Origin: Propionicimonas sp020161015
Lineage (GTDB): Bacteria > Actinomycetota > Actinomycetes > Propionibacteriales > Propionibacteriaceae
Length of the DNA stretch: 64,000 bases
Direction: 5' to 3'
NCBI RefSeq assembly: GCF_964266745.1
Contig: NZ_CAXWGX010000023.1
Span: 186,001-250,000 of the forward strand
Both the position numbers and the translations under genes were made by a program. The first letter of the stretch is position 1. Each line of letters begins with the position of its first letter. The notes under the pieces were generated by a model that made no database searches, was not told where the DNA came from, and worked only from the letters and a program-made list of their open reading frames with translations. This document shows, piece by piece, positions 8,477 through 16,767 of this stretch.

Positions 8477-9618
8477 CGCGACGACCTCCGTCCGTAGAGC
8501 AGGGACGAGATGCCGAGCATGACCGCGGCGTACGCGGCCAGCGCGGCGAACTCCGGCCACAGGTCGGCCACGCCGGCCCCCTTCAGGAACACCGCGCGGG
8601 AGATCGTCACCATGTACTGCGCGGGGAAGGCATAGGCCAGCCACTGAAGGACGATCGGGACCTGCGCGAGGTCGAAGGCGAAGCCCGACAGCAGGAAGGA
8701 CGGCAGGAAGGCGATCAGCAGGGCGATGATGTTGGCGGTGTCCATGGACGGTGCGATGGCCGAGATCAGCAGGCCCATGCCGAGGGACGCGAACACGAAC
8801 AGCGCCGCCCCGAGCGCCAGCGCGACGGGCTGGCCGCGCAGCGGGATGCCGAACAGCGCACGGCCGAGCAGCGTGATCATGACCACGTCGAGGAAGGCGA
8901 TGAGCGTCCACGGCAGGAGCTTCCCGACCATCAGCTCGATGCGGCGCATCGGGCTCACCTCGAGCTGCTCCTGCGTCCCGAGGTCGCGTTCGCGCACCAG
9001 CGTCACGGCGGTCTGCTGGACGGTGACGATCGCGATGATCACCACCATCAGGCCCGGGATCAGGAAGTCCGACGATCGTCGCTCGGGGTTGTACCAGGTG
9101 CGGACGCGGGGCTCGAGCATGCCGAGGCTGCTCAGGTCGAGGCCCTGCGCGTCCGCCCACGCCCGGGTCAGCTGCTGGGTGTAGACTTGGTTCAGCGCCA
9201 CCGAGTAGGTCTGCGCCACCTTCGCCGCCGTGGGTTCGCTGCCGTCGACGAGGACGGCCACTTGGGCCTGCCCGCCGCCGTCCAGGGTGCGGGCGAACCC
9301 GGCGGAGATCACCACGGCCACCCGGGCGGTGTTGTGGTCGAAGGCGTCGTCCACGTCGGCGAGGGTGCTGCCGTGCTCCACGACCTCGAAGAACGGGGAC
9401 GCCTCGTACTTCTCCAGGTAGCTGCGGCTGGTCGGCGTCCGGTCGAGGTCGATGACGATCGTCGGCACGTTCTCCACGTCGAAGCTGATCGCGTACGCGA
9501 ACAGCAGCAGCTGGATGACCGGCGTGATCACCACGGCGAGCAGCATCCGGGGGTCGCGACCGAGGTGCCGGAACTCCTTGCGGACGATCGCCCCCATGCG
9601 GACCAGCGCGCCGCTCAT
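8473..9618 (-). CDS. ABC-2 type permease (first)
   Basis: 381 residues with the same layout as its downstream neighbour: RKEFRHLGRDPRM amphipathic start, first helix ending FAYAISFDVENVP, a large external domain and five or six C-terminal helices. The start ATG at 9618 overlaps the stop of the ATPase gene by 4 bases, and its own stop overlaps the next start the same way, so translation is coupled through the operon. Homologous to YbhR/YbhS-type exporters of cationic drugs. Confidence 0.9.
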   Translation of the reverse strand: MSGALVRMGAIVRKEFRHLGRDPRMLLAVVITPVIQLLLFAYAISFDVENVPTIVIDLDRTPTSRSYLEKYEASPFFEVVEHGSTLADVDDAFDHNTARVAVVISAGFARTLDGGGQAQVAVLVDGSEPTAAKVAQTYSVALNQVYTQQLTRAWADAQGLDLSSLGMLEPRVRTWYNPERRSSDFLIPGLMVVIIAIVTVQQTAVTLVRERDLGTQEQLEVSPMRRIELMVGKLLPWTLIAFLDVVMITLLGRALFGIPLRGQPVALALGAALFVFASLGMGLLISAIAPSMDTANIIALLIAFLPSFLLSGFAFDLAQVPIVLQWLAYAFPAQYMVTISRAVFLKGAGVADLWPEFAALAAYAAVMLGISSLLYGRRSSR

Positions 9619-10610
9619 GAGGCTGCCACCTCCGGCTCGGCGCCGGCGGCGCGGGTGGACGGGTCGGCCAGGTAGGCGAACACCGTCTCCATGTCGGGGG
9701 CGACCGGCCGGACGCCGACGTCGCGGACGCCGGCAGCGGCCAGGGCGGACGCCAGGGTGGGCGCCGGGTCGCCGGCCCCGTCCCACAGCACGCGGACGAC
9801 GTCGCCCAGCAGGTGGGCGGAGGTGACCCCTGCGACGCCGTCCACGACGGCCATCGCGGCGCGCGGGTCGGCGGCCGTCACCTCGAGCAGCCGTCCGGGG
9901 ACCTTCGCCTTGATCTCGTCCGGCGTGCCGTGCTGCCGGATCCGCCCGCCGTCGAGGAACGCGATGTGGGTGCAGCGCTCGGCCTCGTCCATGTAGGGGG
10001 TCGCCACGAGCACCGTCCGGCCGTCCGCGTGCAGCCCGGCGAGGATCCTCCAGAACTCGCGCCGCGAGACCGGGTCGACGCCGGTGGTCGGCTCGTCCAG
10101 CAGCAGCAGGTCGGGCCGGTGCATCAGGGTCGTGGCGAGCATCAGCTTCTGCTTCATCCCGCCGGAGAGGAACTGCGCCTGGCGCGTCGTGAACTCGTCC
10201 AGCCCCATGCCCTCCAGCAGCTGGCGGGCCCGGGTGCGGCGGTCGGCCCGGCCGACGCCGCGGATCGTGGCGAAGAACTCCATGTTCTCCGCGACCGACA
10301 GGTCGGGGTACATCGAGAACCGTTGCGACATGTAGCCGATCCGGGGGGTGACGGCGTCCCGTTCGGTCACCACGGAGTGCCTGAACACCGTGGCCTCGCC
10401 CGCGGTGGGGGCGAGCACGGTGGCGAGCATCCGGATGAGCGTCGACTTGCCCGCGCCGTCGGGCCCGAGGAGCCCGAACACCGCCCCGGTCGGCACGTCG
10501 AGGTCGAGCCCGTCGACGGCGACGGTGTCGCCGAAGGTCCGGCGCAGGCCGCGGGCGCGGATCGCATCGGCCCCCGACGGGGGAGCGGGTGTGGTCGGCA
10601 GGGCGGGCAT
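9615..10610 (-). CDS. ABC transporter ATP-binding protein (first ATPase of efflux operon)
   Basis: 331 residues: Walker A GPDGAGKST, signature LSGGMKQKL, Walker B LLLLDEPTTGVDP. The switch histidine expected after Walker B is replaced by proline (VATPYMDEAE), so this subunit cannot form a fully canonical hydrolysis site on its own Walker motifs. It supplies a good signature to the second ATPase (6367-7347). The C-terminal 90 residues form the extra domain usual in drug-export ATPases. Stop/start overlap with the permease; 3 bases after the adaptor's stop. Confidence 0.92.
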   Translation of the reverse strand: MPALPTTPAPPSGADAIRARGLRRTFGDTVAVDGLDLDVPTGAVFGLLGPDGAGKSTLIRMLATVLAPTAGEATVFRHSVVTERDAVTPRIGYMSQRFSMYPDLSVAENMEFFATIRGVGRADRRTRARQLLEGMGLDEFTTRQAQFLSGGMKQKLMLATTLMHRPDLLLLDEPTTGVDPVSRREFWRILAGLHADGRTVLVATPYMDEAERCTHIAFLDGGRIRQHGTPDEIKAKVPGRLLEVTAADPRAAMAVVDGVAGVTSAHLLGDVVRVLWDGAGDPAPTLASALAAAGVRDVGVRPVAPDMETVFAYLADPSTRAAGAEPEVAAS

Positions 10611-10613
10611 CGG

Positions 10614-11417
10614 TCAGTCCAGGGTCACGTCGACCGGCATGCCGGCCTTCAGCTGCCCCGAGGGGTCGGTGGCGCGGATCCGCACCTCGAAGACCTGCTT
10701 CACCCGCTGGTCCTTGGTCTGCACGCTGTTCGGGGTGAACTCGGCCTGGCTGGCGACGAAGCTGACCGTGCCGTCGTAGGCCGTCGCGCCGGAGTCGGTG
10801 GCGAGCCGTGCCGTCCCGCCGACACGCACGGTGCCGAGTTCCGGCTCGGGGACGTAGATGCGGACGGTCAGGTCGGTCGGGTCGGTGAGGGTGAGCAGCG
10901 TCCGGCCGGGGGCGGCGTTCTGCCCGACGTTGGTGATCACCGACACCACCGTGCCGGCGCTCGGGGCGGTGACGGTGGTGTACCCCAGCTGCACGCGCGC
11001 CAGCTCGACCGCGGCCTCGGCCTGCTTCAGCCGGGCCTTCGCCGCGGCGATGTCGGCCTTGGTGGAGTCGTCGTCGTCCTTCGCGTTGGTGTAGGCCGCC
11101 TGCGCGGCCTTGACGCCCTGCTTGGCCTGGGTGAGCTGCAGGCTGAAGGCGGACTTGTCGATGCGCACGAGCTCCTGGTCGGCGGTGACGGTGTCGCCCT
11201 CCCGCACGGTCACGGCGGCCACCCGTCCGGCCAGCGCGGGTGCGACCTGGAACTGCCCGGCCTCCACCGTGCCGGTGTAGACGGTCGTGGACGCCGCGGC
11301 GCCGGCCTGCGTCGAGCTCCACCACCACCAGGTGCCGCCGCCGATGAGCAACAGCAGCACGGCCACGATCACCGGGACCGGCGGGTGCTTGCGCGTGTGT
11401 TCTGCCATGTTCGTCAC
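10614..11417 (-). CDS. HlyD-family membrane-fusion adaptor
   Basis: 267 residues. A single membrane helix near residues 14-31 (PVIVAVLLLLIGGGTWWWW) anchors the protein; then a biotinyl-lipoyl-like half (ALAGRVAAVTVREGDTV), an alpha-helical hairpin of about 60 residues, the second lipoyl half and a beta-barrel domain. This is the YbhG-like periplasmic adaptor fold, used here in a Gram-positive-type exporter. Start GTG at 11417 overlaps the upstream stop (GTGA); ATG three codons later is possible. It is cotranscribed with the ATPase and permeases. Confidence 0.88.
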   Translation of the reverse strand: MTNMAEHTRKHPPVPVIVAVLLLLIGGGTWWWWSSTQAGAAASTTVYTGTVEAGQFQVAPALAGRVAAVTVREGDTVTADQELVRIDKSAFSLQLTQAKQGVKAAQAAYTNAKDDDDSTKADIAAAKARLKQAEAAVELARVQLGYTTVTAPSAGTVVSVITNVGQNAAPGRTLLTLTDPTDLTVRIYVPEPELGTVRVGGTARLATDSGATAYDGTVSFVASQAEFTPNSVQTKDQRVKQVFEVRIRATDPSGQLKAGMPVDVTLD

Positions 11418-12697
11418 CTGTTCGGGATGGTGGCGGGCGCCGACGGGCGGCAGCCCTGGATGGTGATCTCCACCGGCGCGCCCGCGGGCAGCTGTTCGGT
11501 GGCGGTGAACGCCACCTCGACCGCGCGGGTGAGGTGGACCTCGTCGGTGGGCACCGACGTGGGCGGGTAGTCGGCCCGGGTGCTGATCCGGGTCAGGGTG
11601 GCCGGGACGCCGGGACCGGTGATCCAGTCGGCCGTGACGAGCGCGCTGTCGCCGTCGCAGACCTGGGCGAGCTGGGCGGGGGAGAGCCAGGCCGTCACCG
11701 TGCTCGGTTGCTGCTCCCGGACGGTGGCGACCGTCGCGCCGGGTGCCAGCTGGTCGCCCGGGCGCGCGATCGACACCACGATGCCGTCCACGGGCGACGT
11801 CATCTCGGCGAGGGTGACCTGGGCGCGGACCACGTCGATCGGCACCGTCATCGCCTCCGCCTGCAGGGCGGCCAGTTCCTTGAGGTCGCGCAGGTTGCTC
11901 CTGGCGTCGGTGACCTTCGCGGTGGCGTCCTCGAGCTTCCGCAGGCCGGACCGTGCCTTTTTCAGCCCGGTGGCGAGCTTCGCCTGGAGGGCGTCGATCT
12001 TCTTCAGGCCGGCGTCGACCTTCCGGATCCCCGCCTTCAGGTCGGCGATGATCCCCGGCAGTGCGGCCTCGGGCGGGATGTCGCTGCCCGGCGGGACGAC
12101 CGGCGGATAGTTGGCGGCCAGCGCCTCCATGGCGTGGAGCTTGGTGACCAGGTCTGCGCGGGCCGCGCGGGCCTTCCGCTCTGCCGCGCGCAGCTGCTTC
12201 TGCCCGGCGTGGATCTTGTCGATGGCCGTGCGGACGGTGTCCTTCGCGTCCTCGATGTCGGCCTGCTTGTCGTAGGTGGTGTCGATCGCGTCGCCGAGCA
12301 GGCCGACCTGGGCCTTCGCCACGGCCGCGTCCGCCGTGGCCGCGGCCAGCTGGGCGGCCTGGGTGCGCGTGTCCGCCGTCGCCAGCACCTGCCCGGCGCG
12401 GACGGTGTCGCCGACGGCCGCGCCCACCGCCACGATGCGCACGCTCGTGCCGAGACCGAGGGCAGAGGCGACGGTGCTCGTGGCGTTCGCCGTGCGGCCG
12501 GTGACCGGGCTGGTGGGGCCGGTGAGGTCGACGAAACCGGCGTCGAGGTTCACCGCCGGTGAGCCGAGCGCGGGAGCGGCCAGGCTGGTCACGGTGTCGT
12601 CCACCGTGCCGGCCACCACGAGTCCGGACGGCGTCCCGCAGCCGGCGAGGCAGAAGGCCGGCGCGAGGGCCGCGGCGACGAGGAGCTGCCGGTTCAC
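11414..12697 (-). CDS. Lipoprotein adaptor, HlyD-like, with long coiled coil
   Basis: 427 residues. The signal peptide ends in lipobox CLAGC (lipidated Cys about residue 20). A split lipoyl-like domain (VGAAVGDTVRAGQVLA, later SPVDGIVVSIARPGDQL) flanks an unusually long helical hairpin of about 180 residues rich in Lys, Ala and Leu, followed by a barrel-like end. It is a second adaptor for the same exporter, anchored by lipid rather than a helix; the long hairpin suggests reach across the wall. GTG start at 12697 overlaps the tetR stop by 4 bases. Confidence 0.8.
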   Translation of the reverse strand: MNRQLLVAAALAPAFCLAGCGTPSGLVVAGTVDDTVTSLAAPALGSPAVNLDAGFVDLTGPTSPVTGRTANATSTVASALGLGTSVRIVAVGAAVGDTVRAGQVLATADTRTQAAQLAAATADAAVAKAQVGLLGDAIDTTYDKQADIEDAKDTVRTAIDKIHAGQKQLRAAERKARAARADLVTKLHAMEALAANYPPVVPPGSDIPPEAALPGIIADLKAGIRKVDAGLKKIDALQAKLATGLKKARSGLRKLEDATAKVTDARSNLRDLKELAALQAEAMTVPIDVVRAQVTLAEMTSPVDGIVVSIARPGDQLAPGATVATVREQQPSTVTAWLSPAQLAQVCDGDSALVTADWITGPGVPATLTRISTRADYPPTSVPTDEVHLTRAVEVAFTATEQLPAGAPVEITIQGCRPSAPATIPNR

Positions 12698-13314
12698 GGG
12701 TGCACCTCCACTCCGGCGAGGAAGGCGTCGACGACCCTTTCGAGCTCGGCGCGCGCCGGCGGCTGGGACGGCGCGATGCTCAGGAAGCCGTCGAGGGCGA
12801 CGTAGGTCATCAGCGGGCCGACGAACATGCGGGTCGTCAGCCCGGGGTCATCGGTGGCGATCAGCCCGAGCGCCGCGGCGTGACGGATCAGCACCTCGGT
12901 GCGCACCAGCATCTGGCCCGGCAGGGCGTCGCGGAACGCCTTGCGGAGCTCGTCCACCCGGAACGCCTCGCCGAGCACCAGCCGGACGAGCGCCACGGCC
13001 TCCGGCTTCATCAGGCTGTGGGTCACCATCACCGAGAACTCGACCAGCGAGGCGCGCAGGTCGTCGAGGGTGTTCACGCGGTCGAGGTCGGGGGAGTCGA
13101 GCACCAGCTTGCCCAGGCCGCCGTAGAGGATCTCGCCGAGCAGCGCCACCTTGGTGGGGAAGTAGCGGTAGAGGGTCTGCTTGCTGACCCCTGCCTGCGC
13201 GGTCACGGCGTCCATCGAGGTGCCGGCGAAGCCGTGGGTGAGGAAGAGGGTGCGCGCTGCGGAGGCGATCTGCGCCCTCTTCGCGCTCTGCCGGTGGCCC
13301 ACAGCGATGCTCAC
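12694..13314 (-). CDS. TetR-family regulator of the efflux operon
   Basis: 206 residues. N-terminal TetR HTH is clear (residues 15-60; FAGTSMDAVTAQAGVSKQTLYRYF). The C-terminal part resembles the AcrR/TetR_C_7-like ligand domain. It is the first gene of the operon and overlaps the next gene, so it is presumably autoregulated through the perfect palindrome at 13316-13342, which begins 1 base upstream of its GTG start. No Shine-Dalgarno sequence is seen, so the transcript may be leaderless. The inducer is probably the exported compound. Confidence 0.9.
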   Translation of the reverse strand: MSIAVGHRQSAKRAQIASAARTLFLTHGFAGTSMDAVTAQAGVSKQTLYRYFPTKVALLGEILYGGLGKLVLDSPDLDRVNTLDDLRASLVEFSVMVTHSLMKPEAVALVRLVLGEAFRVDELRKAFRDALPGQMLVRTEVLIRHAAALGLIATDDPGLTTRMFVGPLMTYVALDGFLSIAPSQPPARAELERVVDAFLAGVEVHP

Positions 13315-13315
13315 G

Positions 13316-13342
13316 AATCAAACTGTACCGTACAGTTTGATT
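13316..13342. promoter_or_regulatory. TetR operator palindrome
   Basis: Two perfect 13-base arms, AATCAAACTGTAC and GTACAGTTTGATT, are separated by one base. The site directly abuts the tetR start codon and would block the whole operon promoter. Size and symmetry match TetR-family operators. Confidence 0.75.
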
Positions 13343-13500
13343 TCGCGCAGCCATTGGCCGGACGGACCACGTTCGGCGATCCGGCCGCCCGGCACCCGCA
13401 GCCCGTCCCGGGGGTCGGAGCGGCGACCTCACGGGGCCGCACCGCGACAGGCCCGAACGGGGCGCCGGGGGTGGTTCGGCCCGCCGGTACGCTGGCAGCC

Positions 13501-14916
13501 ATGACCGATCCGGTGGCCGCGCTCGCCCGGCGCCGCAACGACCTGCCCGAGCCCAGGGACGAGTCGCTGCCGCTGCCGCGCCGGCTGCTCACGTCGTGGT
13601 GGACGTGGGCCGTGGTGGCGCTCACCGTGGTCTTCGCGATCGCTCTCGCCGCGCAGTGGCAGCTGCTCACCGCGGACGTGCCGGTGACCGACGGCGTGAT
13701 CCCCGGCATCAACCCGGCCGCGATCCGCCAGGGCTTCTGGCTCGCGCTGCCCACGCTCGCGTTCTGGACCGTGGTCTTCATCTGGGCCGACCGCTACCGG
13801 CCGCAGCGGCTGGTCGTCTGGTACCTCACCCTGGGCTGGGGAGCGGCCGTCGCCACCTTCATCTCGATCCACGTGAACACGTGGGCCGGCCAGCAGCTCG
13901 CCGTGGCGGGGAACGGCGACCCGGCCACCAGCGCCCGCGCGGCGATCTTCGTCGCCCCGTTCGTCGAGGAGGCCGCGAAGGCCTCCGTGCTGTTCCTGAT
14001 CGCGATCGTCGCCCGCTACCGGCTGGTGTCGAAGGTCTCGCTGATCGTGCTCGCGGGCTTGTCAGCGGCCGGTTTCGCCTTCACCGAGAACATCATCTAC
14101 TACGCCAGGGCGATCGTGTACTCCTCGGAGAACATCGGGGTCGGCGACGCGGACGCCGCCGTCAGCCAGCTGGTCTGGCTGCGGGGGGTGTGGACGTGTT
14201 TCGGCCATCCGCTGTTCACGATGATGACGGGCATCGGCGTCGCGGTCGCGCTGCGGACCCGCAGCAAGGTGGTGCGGGTGCTGTCGCCGCTGGTCGGGTA
14301 CGGCGCCGCAGCCCTGCTGCACATGGTGTTCAACTCCCAGGCCAGCCTGAACAACGAACAGGGCCAGGTGCTGATCTACTGGCTGGTCGCGGTGCCGCTC
14401 GTCCTCACCGCGGCCACCTACGTGGTGCGCCAGGTGCTGAAGCAGGCACGCGTCCTCGCCACCCGGCTCGGCGACTACTCCCAGCTCGGCTGGCTGCCGG
14501 AGAGCGACCCCTTCGTGTTCGCCCGGCAGCGCCTGCGCTGGTGGGCGGTGATGGTGGCCGCCACGCGCGGCTGGCGGGTGTTCTCCGCGACCGTCCGGCT
14601 GCAGCGCATCCTGACCGAGCTGGCCTACCTCAGGGACGGGCAGGTGCGCGGCATCCTCGACGAGGCCGCCACCGTGCGCGCCCGGGAGCTGGTCGAGCAG
14701 GCGCGCGGGCTGCGCGGCGTCGCCATCGACGACCCGCGCGGGTTGAAGCTGAGCCTGCCGCGGCTGCGACGGACGGGCCCGGTGTCCTACGCCCCGCCGT
14801 CCTACCCCGGCCCGGCCGGCCTCGGCGGCAACTGGCCCGCACCCGTGGGGCAGGCGCCGATAGGATCGCCTGGGTATTCAGCAGTTGACCCCACCTGGGG
14901 GCCGCCGAAGGGGTAG
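13501..14916 (+). CDS. PrsW-family intramembrane metalloprotease
   Basis: 471 residues. About eight membrane helices with the conserved PrsW motifs: EEAAK (Glu156-Glu157), FAFTENIIYY about residue 195, GHPLFT about 237 and a histidine in LLHMVFN about 278. These supply the metal ligands and catalytic Glu. PrsW-type proteases perform site-1 cleavage of anti-sigma factors or process membrane proteins. The C-terminal 130 residues are cytoplasmic, ending in a Pro/Gly-rich tail. No anti-sigma gene is adjacent. ATG start at 13501. Confidence 0.88.
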   Translation: MTDPVAALARRRNDLPEPRDESLPLPRRLLTSWWTWAVVALTVVFAIALAAQWQLLTADVPVTDGVIPGINPAAIRQGFWLALPTLAFWTVVFIWADRYRPQRLVVWYLTLGWGAAVATFISIHVNTWAGQQLAVAGNGDPATSARAAIFVAPFVEEAAKASVLFLIAIVARYRLVSKVSLIVLAGLSAAGFAFTENIIYYARAIVYSSENIGVGDADAAVSQLVWLRGVWTCFGHPLFTMMTGIGVAVALRTRSKVVRVLSPLVGYGAAALLHMVFNSQASLNNEQGQVLIYWLVAVPLVLTAATYVVRQVLKQARVLATRLGDYSQLGWLPESDPFVFARQRLRWWAVMVAATRGWRVFSATVRLQRILTELAYLRDGQVRGILDEAATVRARELVEQARGLRGVAIDDPRGLKLSLPRLRRTGPVSYAPPSYPGPAGLGGNWPAPVGQAPIGSPGYSAVDPTWGPPKG

Positions 14917-14925
14917 GAGGAAGGC

Positions 14926-16767
14926 ATGGGCGCAGAACTGCTGGCGCCGTCCCTGACTGCCCTCCGCGAGGCCCTCTCCGCGGTCCGGCTGCCGCTGGAC
15001 CTCCCCGACGCCGCCGCCGCGCGCGAGCGTGCCCGCCGCGCGGTGGCGCAACTCGACGACTACGTGCTGCCCCGGCTGGACCGCCTGGACGCCCCGCTGC
15101 TCGCGGTGATCGGCGGGTCGACCGGGGCCGGCAAGTCGACCCTGGTCAACTCCCTCCTCGGACGCGTCGTCACCGCGCCGGGCGTCATCCGTCCCACCAC
15201 CCGCTCCCCGGTGCTGGTGCACCATCCGGACGACGCGGCCTGGTTCGCCTCCGACGCCATCCTTCCCGGGCTCGCCCGCAGCCGGGGGCAGGTGGCCGAC
15301 GCCCGCACGCTCCAGGTGGTGCCCGAGCCGACCCTCCCGGCGGGGCTGGCCGTCCTCGACGCGCCCGACGTCGACTCCGTGGTGGCCGAGAACCGGGCGC
15401 TGGCCGCGCAACTGCTCGCCGCGGCGGACCTGTGGTTGTTCGTGACCACGGCCGCCCGCTACGCCGACGCCGTCCCGTGGGACTACCTCCGCTCGGCTGC
15501 GGAGCGGCACGCCGTCGTGGCGGTGGTGCTCGACCGCGTGCCACCGGCGGCCATGGACGAGGTGCCCGCGCACCTGGGCCAGATGATGGGGCAGCGCGGG
15601 CTGGGGCGCTCGCCGCTGTTCGCCGTCCCGGAGACCGAGGTGGACGCCGACGGGCTGTTGCCGGACGCGGCCGTCGCGCCGATCAGGGACTGGCTCGGCG
15701 CCCTCGCCGCCGACGCCGTGGCCCGGAAGCAGGTCGTGCTCCAGACCCTGGACGGCGCGATCGGCGCCCTCGCCGGGGACGCCCCGGTGGTGGCGGCGGC
15801 CGTCCGCGCCCAGGCGGACAGCCTCAACACGCTGCGCGCCGACGCCGAGAAGTCGTTCGCAGAGGCGGTCCGCAGCATCGGCGTACAGACCGCAGACGGC
15901 ACCCTGCTGCGCGGTGAGGTGCTCGCCCGCTGGCACGACTTCGTCGGCACCGGCGAGTTCTTCCGCGCCGTCGAGCAGAAGATCGGCTGGCTGCGCGACC
16001 GGGTAGTCGCCGCGGTGAAGGGCGAGCCCCGGCAGGCGCTGGACGTGAAGGTCGCCGTCGAGTCGGGGCTGGAGGTGCTCATCCGCGAGGAGGGCGAGGC
16101 GGCCGCCCGGCGGGTCGAGTCCGCCTGGCAGGCGCACCCGGCCGGACGCGAGGTGTTCGCCGCGGCAGACGACGAGCTCGGCCGGGCCTCCAGGGACTAC
16201 GCGACCGGCGCCTCCCGGGCCATCCGGGACTGGCAGGGCGACGTGCTCGACCTCGTGGCGCGCGAGGGCGCTGCGAAGAAGTCCACCGCCCGGTTCTGGG
16301 CGCTCGGGGTCAACGGCGTCGGCGTGGCACTGATGATCCTCGTCTTCAGCCAGACCGGCGGGCTGATCGGGGCCGAGCTCGGCGTGGCCGGCGGCACGGC
16401 GGTGCTCGCCCAGCGCGTGCTCGAGGCGATCTTCGGCGAGGACGCGGTCCGCCGGCTGGCGCGGCAGGCCAAGAACGACCTGGACGCGAGGGTCGAGGCG
16501 CTGCTCGCTGTCGAGCTCAGCCGGTACCTCTCCGCCCTCGACGCCGTGGACGCCCGCCCCGAACAGGCGGACGCGCTGGTCGCGGCGGCGGAGGCCGTCC
16601 AGCTGGCCAGGGGCGATCTGGCCCTGCCCGTGGCCGCGGATCCGCCGGCGCTCGAGGGCGGTGCCGGTACGCCGGCGCTCGAGGGACGCGTGCTCGACCC
16701 GGGGGAGCGGCTCGACCCGGGGGAGCTCGACCCCAAGGCGCAGCGTGACCTGGAGGAGCGGCCGTGA
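14926..16767 (+). CDS. Dynamin-like GTPase
   Basis: 613 residues. G1 P-loop GGSTGAGKST (63-72), a G3-like DAPDVDS and TxRP switch region (IRPTTRSP); helical stalk-like middle; a hydrophobic pair of helices near residues 455-505 that could insert in membrane; acidic Pro-rich tail. This is the bacterial dynamin-like/YfjP-type GTPase family. It forms a pair with the following GTPase gene (start overlaps stop by 4 bases), as bacterial dynamin-like proteins often do. Likely role: membrane remodelling or stress repair. An AGGAGG ribosome site precedes the ATG. Confidence 0.85.
   Translation: MGAELLAPSLTALREALSAVRLPLDLPDAAAARERARRAVAQLDDYVLPRLDRLDAPLLAVIGGSTGAGKSTLVNSLLGRVVTAPGVIRPTTRSPVLVHHPDDAAWFASDAILPGLARSRGQVADARTLQVVPEPTLPAGLAVLDAPDVDSVVAENRALAAQLLAAADLWLFVTTAARYADAVPWDYLRSAAERHAVVAVVLDRVPPAAMDEVPAHLGQMMGQRGLGRSPLFAVPETEVDADGLLPDAAVAPIRDWLGALAADAVARKQVVLQTLDGAIGALAGDAPVVAAAVRAQADSLNTLRADAEKSFAEAVRSIGVQTADGTLLRGEVLARWHDFVGTGEFFRAVEQKIGWLRDRVVAAVKGEPRQALDVKVAVESGLEVLIREEGEAAARRVESAWQAHPAGREVFAAADDELGRASRDYATGASRAIRDWQGDVLDLVAREGAAKKSTARFWALGVNGVGVALMILVFSQTGGLIGAELGVAGGTAVLAQRVLEAIFGEDAVRRLARQAKNDLDARVEALLAVELSRYLSALDAVDARPEQADALVAAAEAVQLARGDLALPVAADPPALEGGAGTPALEGRVLDPGERLDPGELDPKAQRDLEERP

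Noticed and set aside
8473..11328. 951-codon frame reading through permease, ATPase and adaptor
   Set aside because: Only the last 381 codons match a permease; the rest is a shadow of the neighbouring genes in another frame.
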